Positions 22,229 through 31,081 of a stretch of DNA of 64,000 bases are shown in pieces (position 1 is the first letter of the stretch; the number at the start of each line of letters is the position of its first letter). Source of the stretch: Catenuloplanes niger (GTDB lineage Bacteria > Actinomycetota > Actinomycetes > Mycobacteriales > Micromonosporaceae); NCBI RefSeq assembly GCF_031458255.1, contig NZ_JAVDYC010000001.1, forward strand, positions 620,001-684,000, in the 5' to 3' direction. The notes under the pieces are model-generated. The model did no database searches. It worked only from the letters and a program-made list of their open reading frames with translations, and was not told the DNA's origin. The position numbers were made by a program, and so were the translations under genes.

Positions 22229-22966
22229 CTACGTGGCGACCGGCAGGCCGGGGGTGGTGAACGCGCGGCCGTCCTCGGTGACGGCCGCGGACTCGTACCC
22301 GTCGGTGGCCAGCTTCTCCAGGTAGCGCAGGCCGTCGCGGTCCATCGCCAGCGCGGCCGTGGCGTACGCGTCCGCGAGCGTCAGATCCGGCCCGGTCACG
22401 GTCACCGAGCGCAGGAAACGCGCCGGTTTGCCGGTCCGCGGGTTGATCACATGACCGCCGCGCTCGTACGTACCGGACGTGGCCACCGCCGCGTCGCGCA
22501 CCGCGAGTTTCCACGCCACCTTGGTCTCGTCCCACGGATGCCGGACGCCGACCCGCCAGACGCGGTCGCCGCGGGCCGCGATGTCGCCGCCCGCGCTGAT
22601 GAAGTGGGTGGGGCAGCCGGCGTCCACCAGCCGCTGGGACGCCTCCGCGACCGCCCAGCCCTTCACGTAACCGGAGGGATCGAGCACGCCGCCGTAGTAC
22701 GCGTCGAAGTAGCCGTCGGTGGCGCGCCACAGGTCCGCGCACGCGCCGAGCACGTGGCGCAGGTCCGGGTGGCAGCCGGTGGAGGTCAGCTCGCCGCGGC
22801 GCATGCGGCTGACCTCACTGTCCTGTTTGTACGTGCTGAACCGCGCGTCCACCTCGTGCAGCCACCCGCACACGTCCCCGATCAGCGCGCGCAGCTCGGG
22901 TGCGGGGCGGTCCGCGGCCAGCTCGATGCTGACCGCGGTGCCCATCACCATCTCGACGTGGCGCAC
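22229..22966 (-). CDS. apbE: FAD:protein FMN transferase (ApbE family)
   Basis: A 245-residue flavin transferase that attaches FMN from FAD to a Thr of a target protein, releasing AMP; it is Mg-dependent. Diagnostic segments are present: FSTYKQDSEVSRM (~43-55), DPSGYVKGWAV (~95-107), the ISAGGDIAARG loop, TSGTYERGGHVINPRTGKPA (~162-181) and the metal site LADAYATAALAM. No lipobox is visible, so it may act in the cytoplasm or be exported folded. It follows the FMN-binding protein by four bases, which names that protein as its substrate. Confidence 0.9.
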   Translation of the reverse strand: MRHVEMVMGTAVSIELAADRPAPELRALIGDVCGWLHEVDARFSTYKQDSEVSRMRRGELTSTGCHPDLRHVLGACADLWRATDGYFDAYYGGVLDPSGYVKGWAVAEASQRLVDAGCPTHFISAGGDIAARGDRVWRVGVRHPWDETKVAWKLAVRDAAVATSGTYERGGHVINPRTGKPARFLRSVTVTGPDLTLADAYATAALAMDRDGLRYLEKLATDGYESAAVTEDGRAFTTPGLPVAT

Positions 22967-22970
22967 GGTC

Positions 22971-23486
22971 TCAGCCCGCGGCCTTGTCCAGCGCGGCCTG
23001 CAGCGACTTGCGGTACGCCTCGGTGGTGAGCGTCGCGCCGGAGACCGCGTCCACGTCGTCGCCGCTCTCCGCGGTCAGCGCGGACTCGTTGAGCTTCTCG
23101 ATCGCCGGCGGGTTGATCGTGGCGCTGTCGCCGCCGGTCGGGTACGTGGCGTCGGCCGCGGAGACCTTGCCGTCCTCGACCGTGATGGTGACCTGGATCG
23201 TGCCGTACGCGTACTTGGACCCGGTGCCGCGGAACTCGCCGTCGGTGAGCCCGCCGGCACCGCCGCCGTCCGCGGGGGCGTCGCCGTCCGCCGGGGCGTC
23301 GCCCTCGTCGTCCGGCTGGGCGCCACCGGCATCGTCCTGGTCCGGCTCAGCGGGCGCGTCCGCGGGGGCCTCAGCGGCCGCGTCCTCGGCGACCGGGACG
23401 ATCTGTGTGGGGGCCGCCATCCGGACGCCGAAGATCATGCCAACGCCGGCCAGAGTGCCGAAGACTGCTGCCGTACTGCGTCGCAC
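22971..23486 (-). CDS. Exported FMN-binding domain protein with covalent FMN site
   Basis: A 171-residue protein. A hydrophobic N-terminus (RRSTAAVFGTLAGVGMIFGV) anchors or exports it, a long acidic Ala/Asp/Gly linker follows (~30-78), and residues ~80-168 are an FMN-binding domain (GTGSKYAYGTIQVTITVEDGKV). The motif D146-AVSGAT-152 is the recognised acceptor for phosphoester-linked FMN, with T152 as attachment residue. Sandwiched between the flavocytochrome and apbE, it is inferred to be an extracytoplasmic one-electron carrier. The acidic linker would let it swing between partners. Confidence 0.9.
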   Translation of the reverse strand: MRRSTAAVFGTLAGVGMIFGVRMAAPTQIVPVAEDAAAEAPADAPAEPDQDDAGGAQPDDEGDAPADGDAPADGGGAGGLTDGEFRGTGSKYAYGTIQVTITVEDGKVSAADATYPTGGDSATINPPAIEKLNESALTAESGDDVDAVSGATLTTEAYRKSLQAALDKAAG

Positions 23487-23550
23487 CGAGGATCTCCTTC
23501 ACATCAACAATCACGGTCATCAGGGGGTACGCGAAGCGCGTGCGGACGGT

Positions 23551-25224
23551 TCAGAACTCGAACGGGTCGAGGTGGATCTGCGCGTTCGGCACCTCGAGCT
23601 CGCGGAGCAGGTCGACCGCGGCGTCGACCAGCCCGGGCGGCCCGCACAGGTAGACGTCGCGCTGGGACACGTCCGGCACCAGCTCCCGCATGCCGCTCGT
23701 GGTGAACAGCCGGCGTGGGCCGGGTTCGTTGCGGCCGCCGACGACGAAGAAGACCTGGGCGCCGCGCCGGACCGCCAGCTCCTCCAGTTCGTCGCGGAAG
23801 ACCACCTCGTCCTGGCGGCTGGCCCGGTAGATGACGGTGGTGCCGGACGGCATCTCCTCCAGCAGCGCGCGGATCGGCGCGATGCCGCTGCCGCCCGCGA
23901 TGAGCAGCGCGTTCCGCTGGGTGCGCCGTTCCGCCGTGAACGTGCCGTACGGTCCCTGCAGCCACACCCGGGTGCCCGGTTCCAGCTCGGCGAGGCGCTC
24001 GGTGTACTTGCCGACCGCGGTGACGGTGAGCCGCAGCCACTGCGCGTTCGGCGCGGCGGACAGCGAGAACGGGTGCGACTGCCACCAGGCGCCGCCGGTC
24101 AGGAACCGCCAGCGCATGAACTGCCCGCCGCGCGCGCCGAGCCGGTCCAGGCCGCGCCCGTCGACGTAGACGGAGAAGCTGTTCCGGCCCTCGTTGACCA
24201 CCTCGACGACCTCGAAGCGGTGGCGCAGGTTCATCCAGAGCGGCTCGACGATCCGGCCCCAGACCACGGCGGAGATGACCAGCGCGGTCAGGCCGGGCCA
24301 GAAGACCGAGGCGAACCGGCCGCTGAGGTCCGCGCCGACCGCGACCTGGTGGCCGTAGCCGAGCAGCAGCACCAGGTACGCGCTGAGGTGCAGGCCCTTC
24401 CAGAGCTCGTAGGAGAGCAGCCGGCGCAGGCCGCGGATCGAGATCAGCGCGATGAAGATCATGATGACGGTGGCGGCGAGCGCCTCGACCATCTTCGGCA
24501 GCGTGGTGATGATCGTGAAGGTCTGGGTGATCACGTCGGTCTCGGCGAGCAGCGCGTACCCGTACACGATGAAGACGATGTGCGCGATCACGAAGACGCA
24601 CAGCGACGTGCCCAGCCCGCGGTGCCAGCGCAGCAGGTCGCGGGAGCCGACCCAGTCCTCCAGCCAGGAGACCCGGCTCATCATCAGCAGCTGGATGAAG
24701 AGCAGGTAGCCGCCGATCAGGCCGGTGACGCGGCCGATCGCGAGCATCAGCGTGGGCAGGTCGTTGACCGCGCCCGGCTGGGTGTCGAAGACCCAGAGCG
24801 AGACGCTGGTGCCGAGGCCGCCGAGGAACAGCAGGACCGTGAAGAGACGGTTACCGGTGAAGGGGTTGTCCGGTTCGTCGCCGTCGCCGGTGGCCACCGC
24901 GCGGGGGCGGGACCGCGCCGGTGCGGGCTCGTCGTGGAGGTCCTGCGGCTGGCGCCGCCACGGCTGCTGCGTGCCGGTCTGCGCGTACGCGCCGGAGCCG
25001 GCCTCCCAGGCGGCGGCCGGCTGGTCGTACCGGCGGGCCTCGAAGCGGCCGTTCTCGTCGTAGCCGCCCCGCTCCTCGTAGCCGGCCCGCTCCCCGTAGC
25101 CGCCCCGTTCGGCGGCCGGGTCGTAGCCGGGCTGGTCGTCATATGCCTCGTGGGAGCCACGACGTGCGCCGCCTCCGGCGTCGTCGTACCGTACCCACGA
25201 GGTCGTCGGCGGTCCCTGCGCCAC
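23551..25224 (-). CDS. Ferric-reductase-like transmembrane flavocytochrome
   Basis: A 557-residue protein. The N-terminal ~115 residues are a disordered Gly/Tyr/Arg-rich extension (GYGERAGYEERGGY). A ferric-reductase-type transmembrane core spans ~125-335 with His candidates for b-heme in RWHRGLG, FVIAHIVF, GLHLSAYL and GYGHQVAV. An FAD-binding barrel (SHPFSLSAAP) and an NAD(P)-binding domain (AGGSGIAPIRALLEE, ending VYLCGPPGLVDAAV) follow. It should pass electrons from cytosolic NAD(P)H across the membrane, here probably to the FMN-binding protein encoded next. The Gly/Tyr extension is unusual for the family. Confidence 0.88.
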   Translation of the reverse strand: MAQGPPTTSWVRYDDAGGGARRGSHEAYDDQPGYDPAAERGGYGERAGYEERGGYDENGRFEARRYDQPAAAWEAGSGAYAQTGTQQPWRRQPQDLHDEPAPARSRPRAVATGDGDEPDNPFTGNRLFTVLLFLGGLGTSVSLWVFDTQPGAVNDLPTLMLAIGRVTGLIGGYLLFIQLLMMSRVSWLEDWVGSRDLLRWHRGLGTSLCVFVIAHIVFIVYGYALLAETDVITQTFTIITTLPKMVEALAATVIMIFIALISIRGLRRLLSYELWKGLHLSAYLVLLLGYGHQVAVGADLSGRFASVFWPGLTALVISAVVWGRIVEPLWMNLRHRFEVVEVVNEGRNSFSVYVDGRGLDRLGARGGQFMRWRFLTGGAWWQSHPFSLSAAPNAQWLRLTVTAVGKYTERLAELEPGTRVWLQGPYGTFTAERRTQRNALLIAGGSGIAPIRALLEEMPSGTTVIYRASRQDEVVFRDELEELAVRRGAQVFFVVGGRNEPGPRRLFTTSGMRELVPDVSQRDVYLCGPPGLVDAAVDLLRELEVPNAQIHLDPFEF

Positions 25225-25313
25225 TGTTCTCTCTACCCCCTGCCGGGCCCCCAGCGGAGAGGCCGTCGGCAGGAGGTACGCAGCGCGGCCCCGCGCGGAT
25301 CACAAGATCCAGA

Positions 25314-25337
25314 AAATCACCGCGACGAAGGTGATTT
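25314..25337. promoter_or_regulatory. Inverted repeat upstream of the flavocytochrome operon
   Basis: AAATCACC (25314-25321) and GGTGATTT (25330-25337) form an 8-bp inverted repeat with an 8-base centre. It lies between the SDR stop (25373) and the flavocytochrome start (25224) on the minus strand. It could be the SDR terminator or an operator for the flavin operon; the sequence alone does not decide. Confidence 0.5.
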
Positions 25338-25372
25338 GACGCCGTTCGGATGGTTTTCCGAGCAGCACTGTC

Positions 25373-26068
25373 TCACCAGGTGATCTCCCCGTGCCGGGAC
25401 ACCAGCCGCCCGGAGCCGTGGCCCGGTCCCTCGGTCGCGAGCGCGACGACCGCGTCCGTGCCCTCGGTGACGGTCTGGTGGCCGGTGTGCCCGTTGAGGT
25501 CGGTCGCGGTGTAACCCGGGTCGGCCGCGTTGATCCGGACGCCGGGCAGCGCCCGCGCGTACTGCGTGGTCAGCATCGTCAGCGCGGCCTTGGACGCGGC
25601 GTAGGTGGGTACCAGCGCGCCGGACTCCGGCCGCGCCGGGTCGTGCGTGGCCACCAGGTCGCCCATCGCGCTGCTCACGTTGATCACCACCGGGTCCGCC
25701 GACCGGCCGAGCAGCGGCAGGAACGCGGTGGTCACCCGCACCGGGCCGGCGACGTTGACGTCCAGCACGGCCAGCACCGCCGCGCCGGTCAGGCCGCTCG
25801 GGTCGCCGAACGGGCCGTGCACGCCCGCGTTGTTGATCAGCACGTCGACGTGCCCCTCGTGCCGCGCCACGTCGTCCGCCGCGGCCGCGACGGACGCCTC
25901 GTCGGTGACGTCGATCCGGACGAACCGGGCGCCGAGGTCCGCGGCGGCGGCCGCGCCGGCCGTGGCGTCGCGCGCGCCGAGGAGCACGGTGTGGCCCGCC
26001 TCGATCAGGCGGCGGGCGGTCTCGCGTCCGAGGCCCTTGTTGGCCCCGGTGATGAAGGTGATCGTCAT
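25373..26068 (-). CDS. Short-chain dehydrogenase/reductase (SDR)
   Basis: A 231-residue classical SDR. The NAD(P)-binding motif TGANKGLG lies near residues 7-14, NNAG near 82-85, the catalytic Ser in INVSSAMGD, and the active-site Y-x3-K in TYAASKAAL. R34 in GARDA after the second strand suggests NADPH preference. The substrate is unknown. The start is taken at MTITFITGANKG; a start eight codons upstream (26092) is possible. It is divergent from an XRE regulator 85 bases away, a pairing often seen where the regulator controls the reductase. Confidence 0.88.
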   Translation of the reverse strand: MTITFITGANKGLGRETARRLIEAGHTVLLGARDATAGAAAAADLGARFVRIDVTDEASVAAAADDVARHEGHVDVLINNAGVHGPFGDPSGLTGAAVLAVLDVNVAGPVRVTTAFLPLLGRSADPVVINVSSAMGDLVATHDPARPESGALVPTYAASKAALTMLTTQYARALPGVRINAADPGYTATDLNGHTGHQTVTEGTDAVVALATEGPGHGSGRLVSRHGEITW

Positions 26069-26153
26069 GCGCTCATCGAACGCCCGGCCCACGGCGCCTA
26101 CCAGGGAAGATCCTTACCACCTCGGGTACGCGGCGGCGCGGCACAATCGGTGG

Positions 26154-27023
26154 ATGACATCCGGGCTCGGCACGACCCTGCGGCAGTGGCGCGACCGGCT
26201 CTCGCCGGCCGCCGCCGGGCTGCCCACCGGGCACGCGCGCCGCGCCCGCGGCCTGCGCCGGGAGGAGCTGGCCGAGCTCGCCGGGATCTCCGTCGACTAC
26301 GTGGTCCGGCTGGAGCAGGGCCGGTTCGTCACACCGTCCGCGCAGGTCGTCGCGGCGCTGGCCCGCGCGCTGCAACTCACCCGCGACGAGCGTGACCACC
26401 TGCACCGGCTCGCCCGGCTGGTGCCGCCACCGGACGCGGAGGTGTCCGACCACATCCCGCCCGGCCTGCACCGCCTGGTGCACCGGATGGGCCACGGCGC
26501 GGTCGCGGTGTTCGCCGCGGACTGGCGGCTGATCCGGTGGAACCGGCCGTGGGCCGCGCTGGTCGGCGACCCGGCACCGGTCCGGCCGGAGCTGCGCAAC
26601 TTCGCCCGCGACGTCTTCCCGCCGGACGGCGCCGCGCCGCGCCTGGCGCACTGGCCGGTGGTCTCGCTGACCGGCGGCTCGGTGCAGCCCGCGATCGTGG
26701 CGGACCTGCGGCGGGCCACCGGGCGGTTCCCGGGGAGCCGGCGGCTGCACGACCTGATCCGCACGCTGACCGCGGGCAACGCGCGGTTCGCCGCGCTCTG
26801 GGCCGAGGGTGCGGTCGGCGCGCACCGCGAGGAACACAAGATCATCGAGCATCCGGTGGCCGGCCCGATCACGGTCGACTGCGACGTGCTCACCGACGGC
26901 GACGCGGAGCTGAAGATCGTCATGCTGACCGCGATGCCGGGCAGCGAGGACGAGACCCGCCTGCGGCTGGCCACGGTCGCCGGCGCGGTCAGCGCACCTC
27001 GAACACCGGACCCCGCGGGGTGA
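26154..27023 (+). CDS. XRE-family regulator with MmyB-like ligand-binding domain
   Basis: A 289-residue regulator. Residues ~25-90 form a helix-turn-helix (RRARGLRREELAELAGISVDYVVRLEQGR... PSAQVVAALARALQL). Residues ~110-270 are an MmyB/PAS-like domain that in homologues binds a small hydrophobic ligand (VAVFAADWRLIRWNRPWAAL, NFARDVFPPDG, DCDVLTDGDAELKIVMLTA). It is divergent from the SDR gene and probably represses it. Its 3' end overlaps the remnant AAA gene on the opposite strand. Confidence 0.88.
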   Translation: MTSGLGTTLRQWRDRLSPAAAGLPTGHARRARGLRREELAELAGISVDYVVRLEQGRFVTPSAQVVAALARALQLTRDERDHLHRLARLVPPPDAEVSDHIPPGLHRLVHRMGHGAVAVFAADWRLIRWNRPWAALVGDPAPVRPELRNFARDVFPPDGAAPRLAHWPVVSLTGGSVQPAIVADLRRATGRFPGSRRLHDLIRTLTAGNARFAALWAEGAVGAHREEHKIIEHPVAGPITVDCDVLTDGDAELKIVMLTAMPGSEDETRLRLATVAGAVSAPRTPDPAG

Positions 27024-27515
27024 ACGGCAGCCGGGACGCGGCCGGCGTGCGGAACGCGTGCTCCCGCCGCACCCGGACCGCGCGCCCACGGCTTCCGCGC
27101 TCCCCCACCGGCCTCGGTCAGGGAGGCGCGGGTGGATGCCGACGGTCGCGGCCCGGGCCGGCCAGTCGTCCACGCCCGCCCGCAGGTGCACGTGCGGCAG
27201 CCGGTTGACCAGCGCGCTCGCCATCGGCCGGGCCAGCGCGCCGTCCGTCGACCGGTTGCCGGCGCCGATCACGATCGAACCCTTCGGCAGCTCGTACGCC
27301 CCGATCCGCCGGTCCAGGATCAGCGAGTAGAACGCCTTCCGCACGTCCGGCGACGACGCGTGCAGCTCGTCCAGGAACAGGCAGTACGGCTCGTCGCGGG
27401 CGATCGTCTCCGGCGGCGCGAACCGGCTGCGCCCGTCCCGCAGCTCGGGCACGCCGATCAGGTCCTCCGCGGCCGGCCGCGTGCCGACCAGGCCCGGTCC
27501 CTCCTGAGGTTTCCA
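26989..27515 (-). pseudogene. Remnant of a MoxR-type AAA ATPase gene
   Basis: The minus strand encodes a recognisable piece of a MoxR-like AAA protein: IGVPELRDGRSRFAPPETIA, Walker B CLFLDELHASSP, then SLILDRRIGAYELPKGS, sensor GAGNRSTDG and ALARPMASALVNRLPHVHL. The Walker A half is missing at the 5' end. After GIHPRL near 27120 the frame changes, and the likely original C-terminus (REHAFRTPAASRLPFTPRGPVFEVR then TGA at 26989-26991) is read in another frame, implying an internal deletion or frameshift. The 3' end overlaps the XRE gene. No start codon with a ribosome site precedes the homologous part. Confidence 0.75.
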
Positions 27516-27610
27516 GGCAATTCTGTGGGGGGTTGCACAACCCCTCGCGGGTACGGCGTGGACGCCGATGGACCGGAACCCATGTTCGACGACCGCGGCG
27601 GGAGGTTCCG

Positions 27611-28450
27611 ATGGCGTCACAGACCTACCTGCTCACCGACCCGGATCGTACGGTCGTCTGCGCACGCCCGGTGGCGGTGCCGGGCGGCAAGCGCGTGCGA
27701 CGCGGCTGGATCACCGAGGTGCGGCTGCCGGCCGGCGCCCGGCTCGGCCGGCACGGTGACGCGCTGGCCGGGCGCGTGATCACCGGGCTCGGGCTGGGGC
27801 TGCTCTGCGCCGTGTTCACGGTGCTGGACCTGCCGGACGCGGCCCGGGTGAGCTGCGTTGCGCTGCTCGGCGCGTTCGCCTGGCTCGGCGTCGCCTACCG
27901 GCGCACCAACCGGCTGGCCCGGCTGGTGCGCGCGCCCGGCCCGGCGCACGTGCTCACCGCGGACGAGGACCGCGACGACCTGCACACCGCGGTCCGGCTG
28001 GCCGAGCGCGTCTGGGCGCACCGGGTGGCACTGCCGGCCGGCGACAGCGCACGGGCGCTCGGCCGCGCGATCGAGGAGCTGGCCGCGCTGCTCGTGCAGC
28101 GGCAGCGGCTGCGCGAGATCTGGGCCGGCCTGGACCGGCACAGCGACGCGAACCTGCCGGCGGACAGCCCGGCCGTGCTCGCCGCGCGCGCCCAGGGCGA
28201 ACGCGCCGACGCGCTCTGGTCCGATCTGGACGGTCAGGTCCGGCGGCACCTCACGGCGCTGCGCGTGGCGGCCGAGACCGGCGCCGGGCTGATCCGGGAG
28301 ATGGAGCTCGGTGACGCGGCCCGCCGCACCCGCGCGGCCCTGGACGACCTCGGCGCGCCCGCACCGTCCACCCCGGCGAGCCTGGACACCGGGTTCGCCG
28401 CCGCTTACCGCGACCTGGCCGCTCGCTACGGCCGCGACCTCTACAGCTGA
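27611..28450 (+). CDS. Hypothetical membrane-associated protein
   Basis: A 279-residue protein of unknown family. GGGAGG lies five bases before the ATG. After a ~50-residue N-terminal part with basic and beta character, two adjacent hydrophobic segments (VITGLGLGLLCAVFTVL, VSCVALLGAFAWLGVAY) form a hairpin. The remaining ~170 residues are helical and charged (TAVRLAERVWAHRVAL... LVQRQRLREIWAGLDRH), probably a cytoplasmic coiled-coil-like domain. It overlaps no other gene and is followed 11 bases later by a small membrane protein, likely co-transcribed. It lies just downstream of the AAA remnant, perhaps once part of the same locus. Confidence 0.7.
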   Translation: MASQTYLLTDPDRTVVCARPVAVPGGKRVRRGWITEVRLPAGARLGRHGDALAGRVITGLGLGLLCAVFTVLDLPDAARVSCVALLGAFAWLGVAYRRTNRLARLVRAPGPAHVLTADEDRDDLHTAVRLAERVWAHRVALPAGDSARALGRAIEELAALLVQRQRLREIWAGLDRHSDANLPADSPAVLAARAQGERADALWSDLDGQVRRHLTALRVAAETGAGLIREMELGDAARRTRAALDDLGAPAPSTPASLDTGFAAAYRDLAARYGRDLYS

Positions 28451-28461
28451 CGGTGGGTACG

Positions 28462-28764
28462 ATGACGAATCTGCGATGGGCCGGGACCGCGGTGGCCGCG
28501 CTCTGCCTCGGTGTGCTCGCGCTGGGCTGGCCGTACCTGCTGGGCGGCTGGGTGGCCGGCGCGTTCGGTGCGGGGGCCGCCGTCCGTACCGGCGTGGCCT
28601 GGGCCCTGGAGGCCTGCTATCTGGTGGGGTTGCCGCTGGTCGTCGCGCTGTCCCGGCGGTCCGCGCTCGGCACCGGCCGGGTGACCGGCGTGCTGCTGCC
28701 GGCCGTCTACGCCGTGTTCGGCGTCGTGCTGCTGGCCGTCACGATCCTGCTGTTCACCCCGTGA
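28462..28764 (+). CDS. Small three-helix membrane protein
   Basis: A ~100-residue protein with three hydrophobic helices (WAGTAVAALCLGVLALGWPYLL, AWALEACYLVGLPLVVAL, GVLLPAVYAVFGVVLLAVTILLF). No family recognised. The ATG at 28462 is taken; a GTG at 28453 is in frame three codons upstream. It ends 10 bases before the convergent gene. Confidence 0.65.
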   Translation: MTNLRWAGTAVAALCLGVLALGWPYLLGGWVAGAFGAGAAVRTGVAWALEACYLVGLPLVVALSRRSALGTGRVTGVLLPAVYAVFGVVLLAVTILLFTP

Positions 28765-28774
28765 GCCGCGCGTC

Positions 28775-30931
28775 TCACTTCGTGAGCAGCGCGTCGCTCG
28801 GCCGCTCGTAGACCCGGCGCGGGTCGTTGAGCGGATCCGCGTGCCACATCCGGATGTCGATGGTCGGCGCCAGCAACCGGCCCCGCTCCACGCTCGCCTC
28901 GTCGGCGCGGCCGTCCCCGTCGTCGTCCGTGGAGAGCGGCAGCGCGGTCACCCGCAGGTCGGTCAGCGGGCCCCGGGCGGCGGGCAGCATCGCGTCGGCC
29001 AAGAACACCGCGTCCCAGGCCGGGATCAGGTAGGTGCCGAGGTCGTTCGCGCGGCAGTCCAGCTTCACGGCCGCGTCCAGCGGGCACGCGTCCAGCAGCT
29101 CGCCGGTCTCCCGCACCGCCGGGTCCCGGTCCGCGCAGGCGAACGGCTCGTTCTCCGCCAGCCCGGCCCAGTCGCGGGACGCGTACACCTGGGCGGTGAT
29201 GAGCCGCAGGGTCTCCTCCGTCAGCTGGGCGCAGGACGGCCCGCCCACGTGGTAGTCGACCGGCCAGTCCGCGTTGCTGACCGCGCGCAGCTGGTTGTTG
29301 GCCATGAAGCGGCTCACCGACACGTCCGCGATCACCAGCCGGGGCCTGGAGTGGCCGCAGACCTCGTTGACCCGCTGGACGAACTCGGCGAACCGGGTCC
29401 AGCGGTCCGCGAAGTACAACACGGTCGGCCGGTCGCCGTCCCGGCAGACCGACGCGTCGATCCGGTCGAGCGCGGTCACGTGCCGGGCGGTCGTCGCCGG
29501 GTCGTTCCGCTCGCCGACGACCGCCAGCAGGTCGTTGACCAGGGATGTCGTGTACTGGTCCGTGGGGTTCGGCACCGCGTAGACGTCGAGGCGGTAGCCG
29601 TCCGGGAAGGACAGCCGGTCCACCACGTCCGTCGCGTACGCCCGGTTCGCGTCGGCGAGCTGGAGATAGCCGGGCCGGTTGACGAACGGCGCGTCCGGCT
29701 CGCCCAGGTCGGCCAGCAGGTTCGGCGCGATGAACGGGATCTGCGCGTCCAGCAGCCGGTTGATCGCCCGCTGCGTCACGTCCCGGGAGTCGCCGCCGCC
29801 GATCACCACCAGCCGCTCCCCCAGCACATCCCGCCGCGCGATGATCATCTCGGCGACGTCGTCCGCGTGCGCCACGTCCTGCGTCGCGTCCGCGATCACC
29901 ACGTGCAGGCGTTTGCGCGCCTCGGTCGCGACGAAGTGCGTCTGGGCGAACATCAGCGCGCGCAGCTGGTCGCGCTCGGACGGGTAGTCACGGCCGTCCG
30001 CGCAGCGCGCCGGGTCGGCCGGCAGCGGGTCGCAGGACAGCGCGCCGAGCCAGACCACGGTCAGGTCGCCGTCCTTCAGCGGCTCGTTCAGCTCGAGGAT
30101 CCGCCGCTGCAACGCGATCGTGTCCGGGTCGCGGCCGAACGCGCGGGCCGCGAACACGCCCGGCTCCGGCGTGTCCAGCAGGCCGTAGCAGCGCCGGCCG
30201 TCCGGGGTGGCGCGGAGTGTCGTGATGCCGGTCGAGACGGGCAGCGACCAGGTCCAGGTGGGCAGCGTGTAGCAGCCGTGCGTCACGCCCGGCAGCCACT
30301 CCGACCGGGTCCAGCCGAGGAAGCCGATCAGCAGCGTCAGCACGGCCAGGATCGCGTGGTGCGTGGTGGTCAGCGCGGGTTGCCGGACCGTCGCGACGAT
30401 CCGGTCCGAGACCAGCACCGGCAGGACGATCGCGGCCAGCGAGACCGCGAGCGCTCGCGCCTCCGTGCTGCCCTGGAAGATGTCGGCCAGGAACACGGTC
30501 GCGGCGCCGAACACCACGGCGGTGCCGCCGAGCACCGCGACCAGCTTCAGGTCCGGGCTCAGCAGCGTGGCGACCGCGGCCAGCGCCAGGGCGATCAGGA
30601 TCGTCCACACGCTCAGGTAACCGGTGATCGCGGTGTGCACGACCAGCACCAGGATCGCCAGCACGGCGGCCAGCCGGGCCCGGGCGCGGCTGACCAGCCT
30701 CGACGTCAGGCGGGAGGCCTCCGGGCTGGACTCGGCCAGCAGCGCGCGCAGCCGGGTGGCCAGCCGGACCAGGGCCCAGAACAGCCCGGCCGAGGCCAGC
30801 ACCAGAACGATCGCGCCGATGCCGCTGACGCCGTCGAACAGCGACCGCACCACGATCAGCGCGGCCAGCAGGACGGCCGCGACGCGCAGCGCGACGTCGG
30901 GTGACAGGAGTGACCGCACGAACCCGGCCAT
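28775..30931 (-). CDS. Large membrane protein with periplasmic-binding-protein-like C-terminal region
   Basis: A 718-residue protein. GGAGG lies six bases before the ATG at 30931. Residues 1-~230 hold about six hydrophobic helices in pairs (VALRVAAVLLAALIVVRSL, GIGAIVLVLASAGLFWALV, LAAVLAILVLVVHTAITGYL, LVAVLGGTAVVFGAATVFLA, HAILAVLTLLIGFLGW). The rest is one large soluble region with repeated Rossmann-like strands (LHVVIADATQ, RLVVIGGGDSRDVTQRAI, PTVLYFADRW, RPRLVIADVS), resembling two-lobed type I periplasmic-binding folds. The cellular role is unknown. Paired Cys (HGCYTLP, LSCDPLP, CADGRD, SVCRDGD) suggest that the region is extracytoplasmic with disulfides. Confidence 0.65.
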   Translation of the reverse strand: MAGFVRSLLSPDVALRVAAVLLAALIVVRSLFDGVSGIGAIVLVLASAGLFWALVRLATRLRALLAESSPEASRLTSRLVSRARARLAAVLAILVLVVHTAITGYLSVWTILIALALAAVATLLSPDLKLVAVLGGTAVVFGAATVFLADIFQGSTEARALAVSLAAIVLPVLVSDRIVATVRQPALTTTHHAILAVLTLLIGFLGWTRSEWLPGVTHGCYTLPTWTWSLPVSTGITTLRATPDGRRCYGLLDTPEPGVFAARAFGRDPDTIALQRRILELNEPLKDGDLTVVWLGALSCDPLPADPARCADGRDYPSERDQLRALMFAQTHFVATEARKRLHVVIADATQDVAHADDVAEMIIARRDVLGERLVVIGGGDSRDVTQRAINRLLDAQIPFIAPNLLADLGEPDAPFVNRPGYLQLADANRAYATDVVDRLSFPDGYRLDVYAVPNPTDQYTTSLVNDLLAVVGERNDPATTARHVTALDRIDASVCRDGDRPTVLYFADRWTRFAEFVQRVNEVCGHSRPRLVIADVSVSRFMANNQLRAVSNADWPVDYHVGGPSCAQLTEETLRLITAQVYASRDWAGLAENEPFACADRDPAVRETGELLDACPLDAAVKLDCRANDLGTYLIPAWDAVFLADAMLPAARGPLTDLRVTALPLSTDDDGDGRADEASVERGRLLAPTIDIRMWHADPLNDPRRVYERPSDALLTK

Positions 30932-31081
30932 CGCCCACCTCCACCACGGATGAGCCGTCCACGGTAGAGCGTGCCCGCCACGTCCCGTACTGCTTCCTAG
31001 GAGGCTGGATTGATTCGGCTGTCGCCGGTGTATGCGATTTCGGATACACCCTGGCAACCGGCGGGCGTCTTGAGTGAACGC

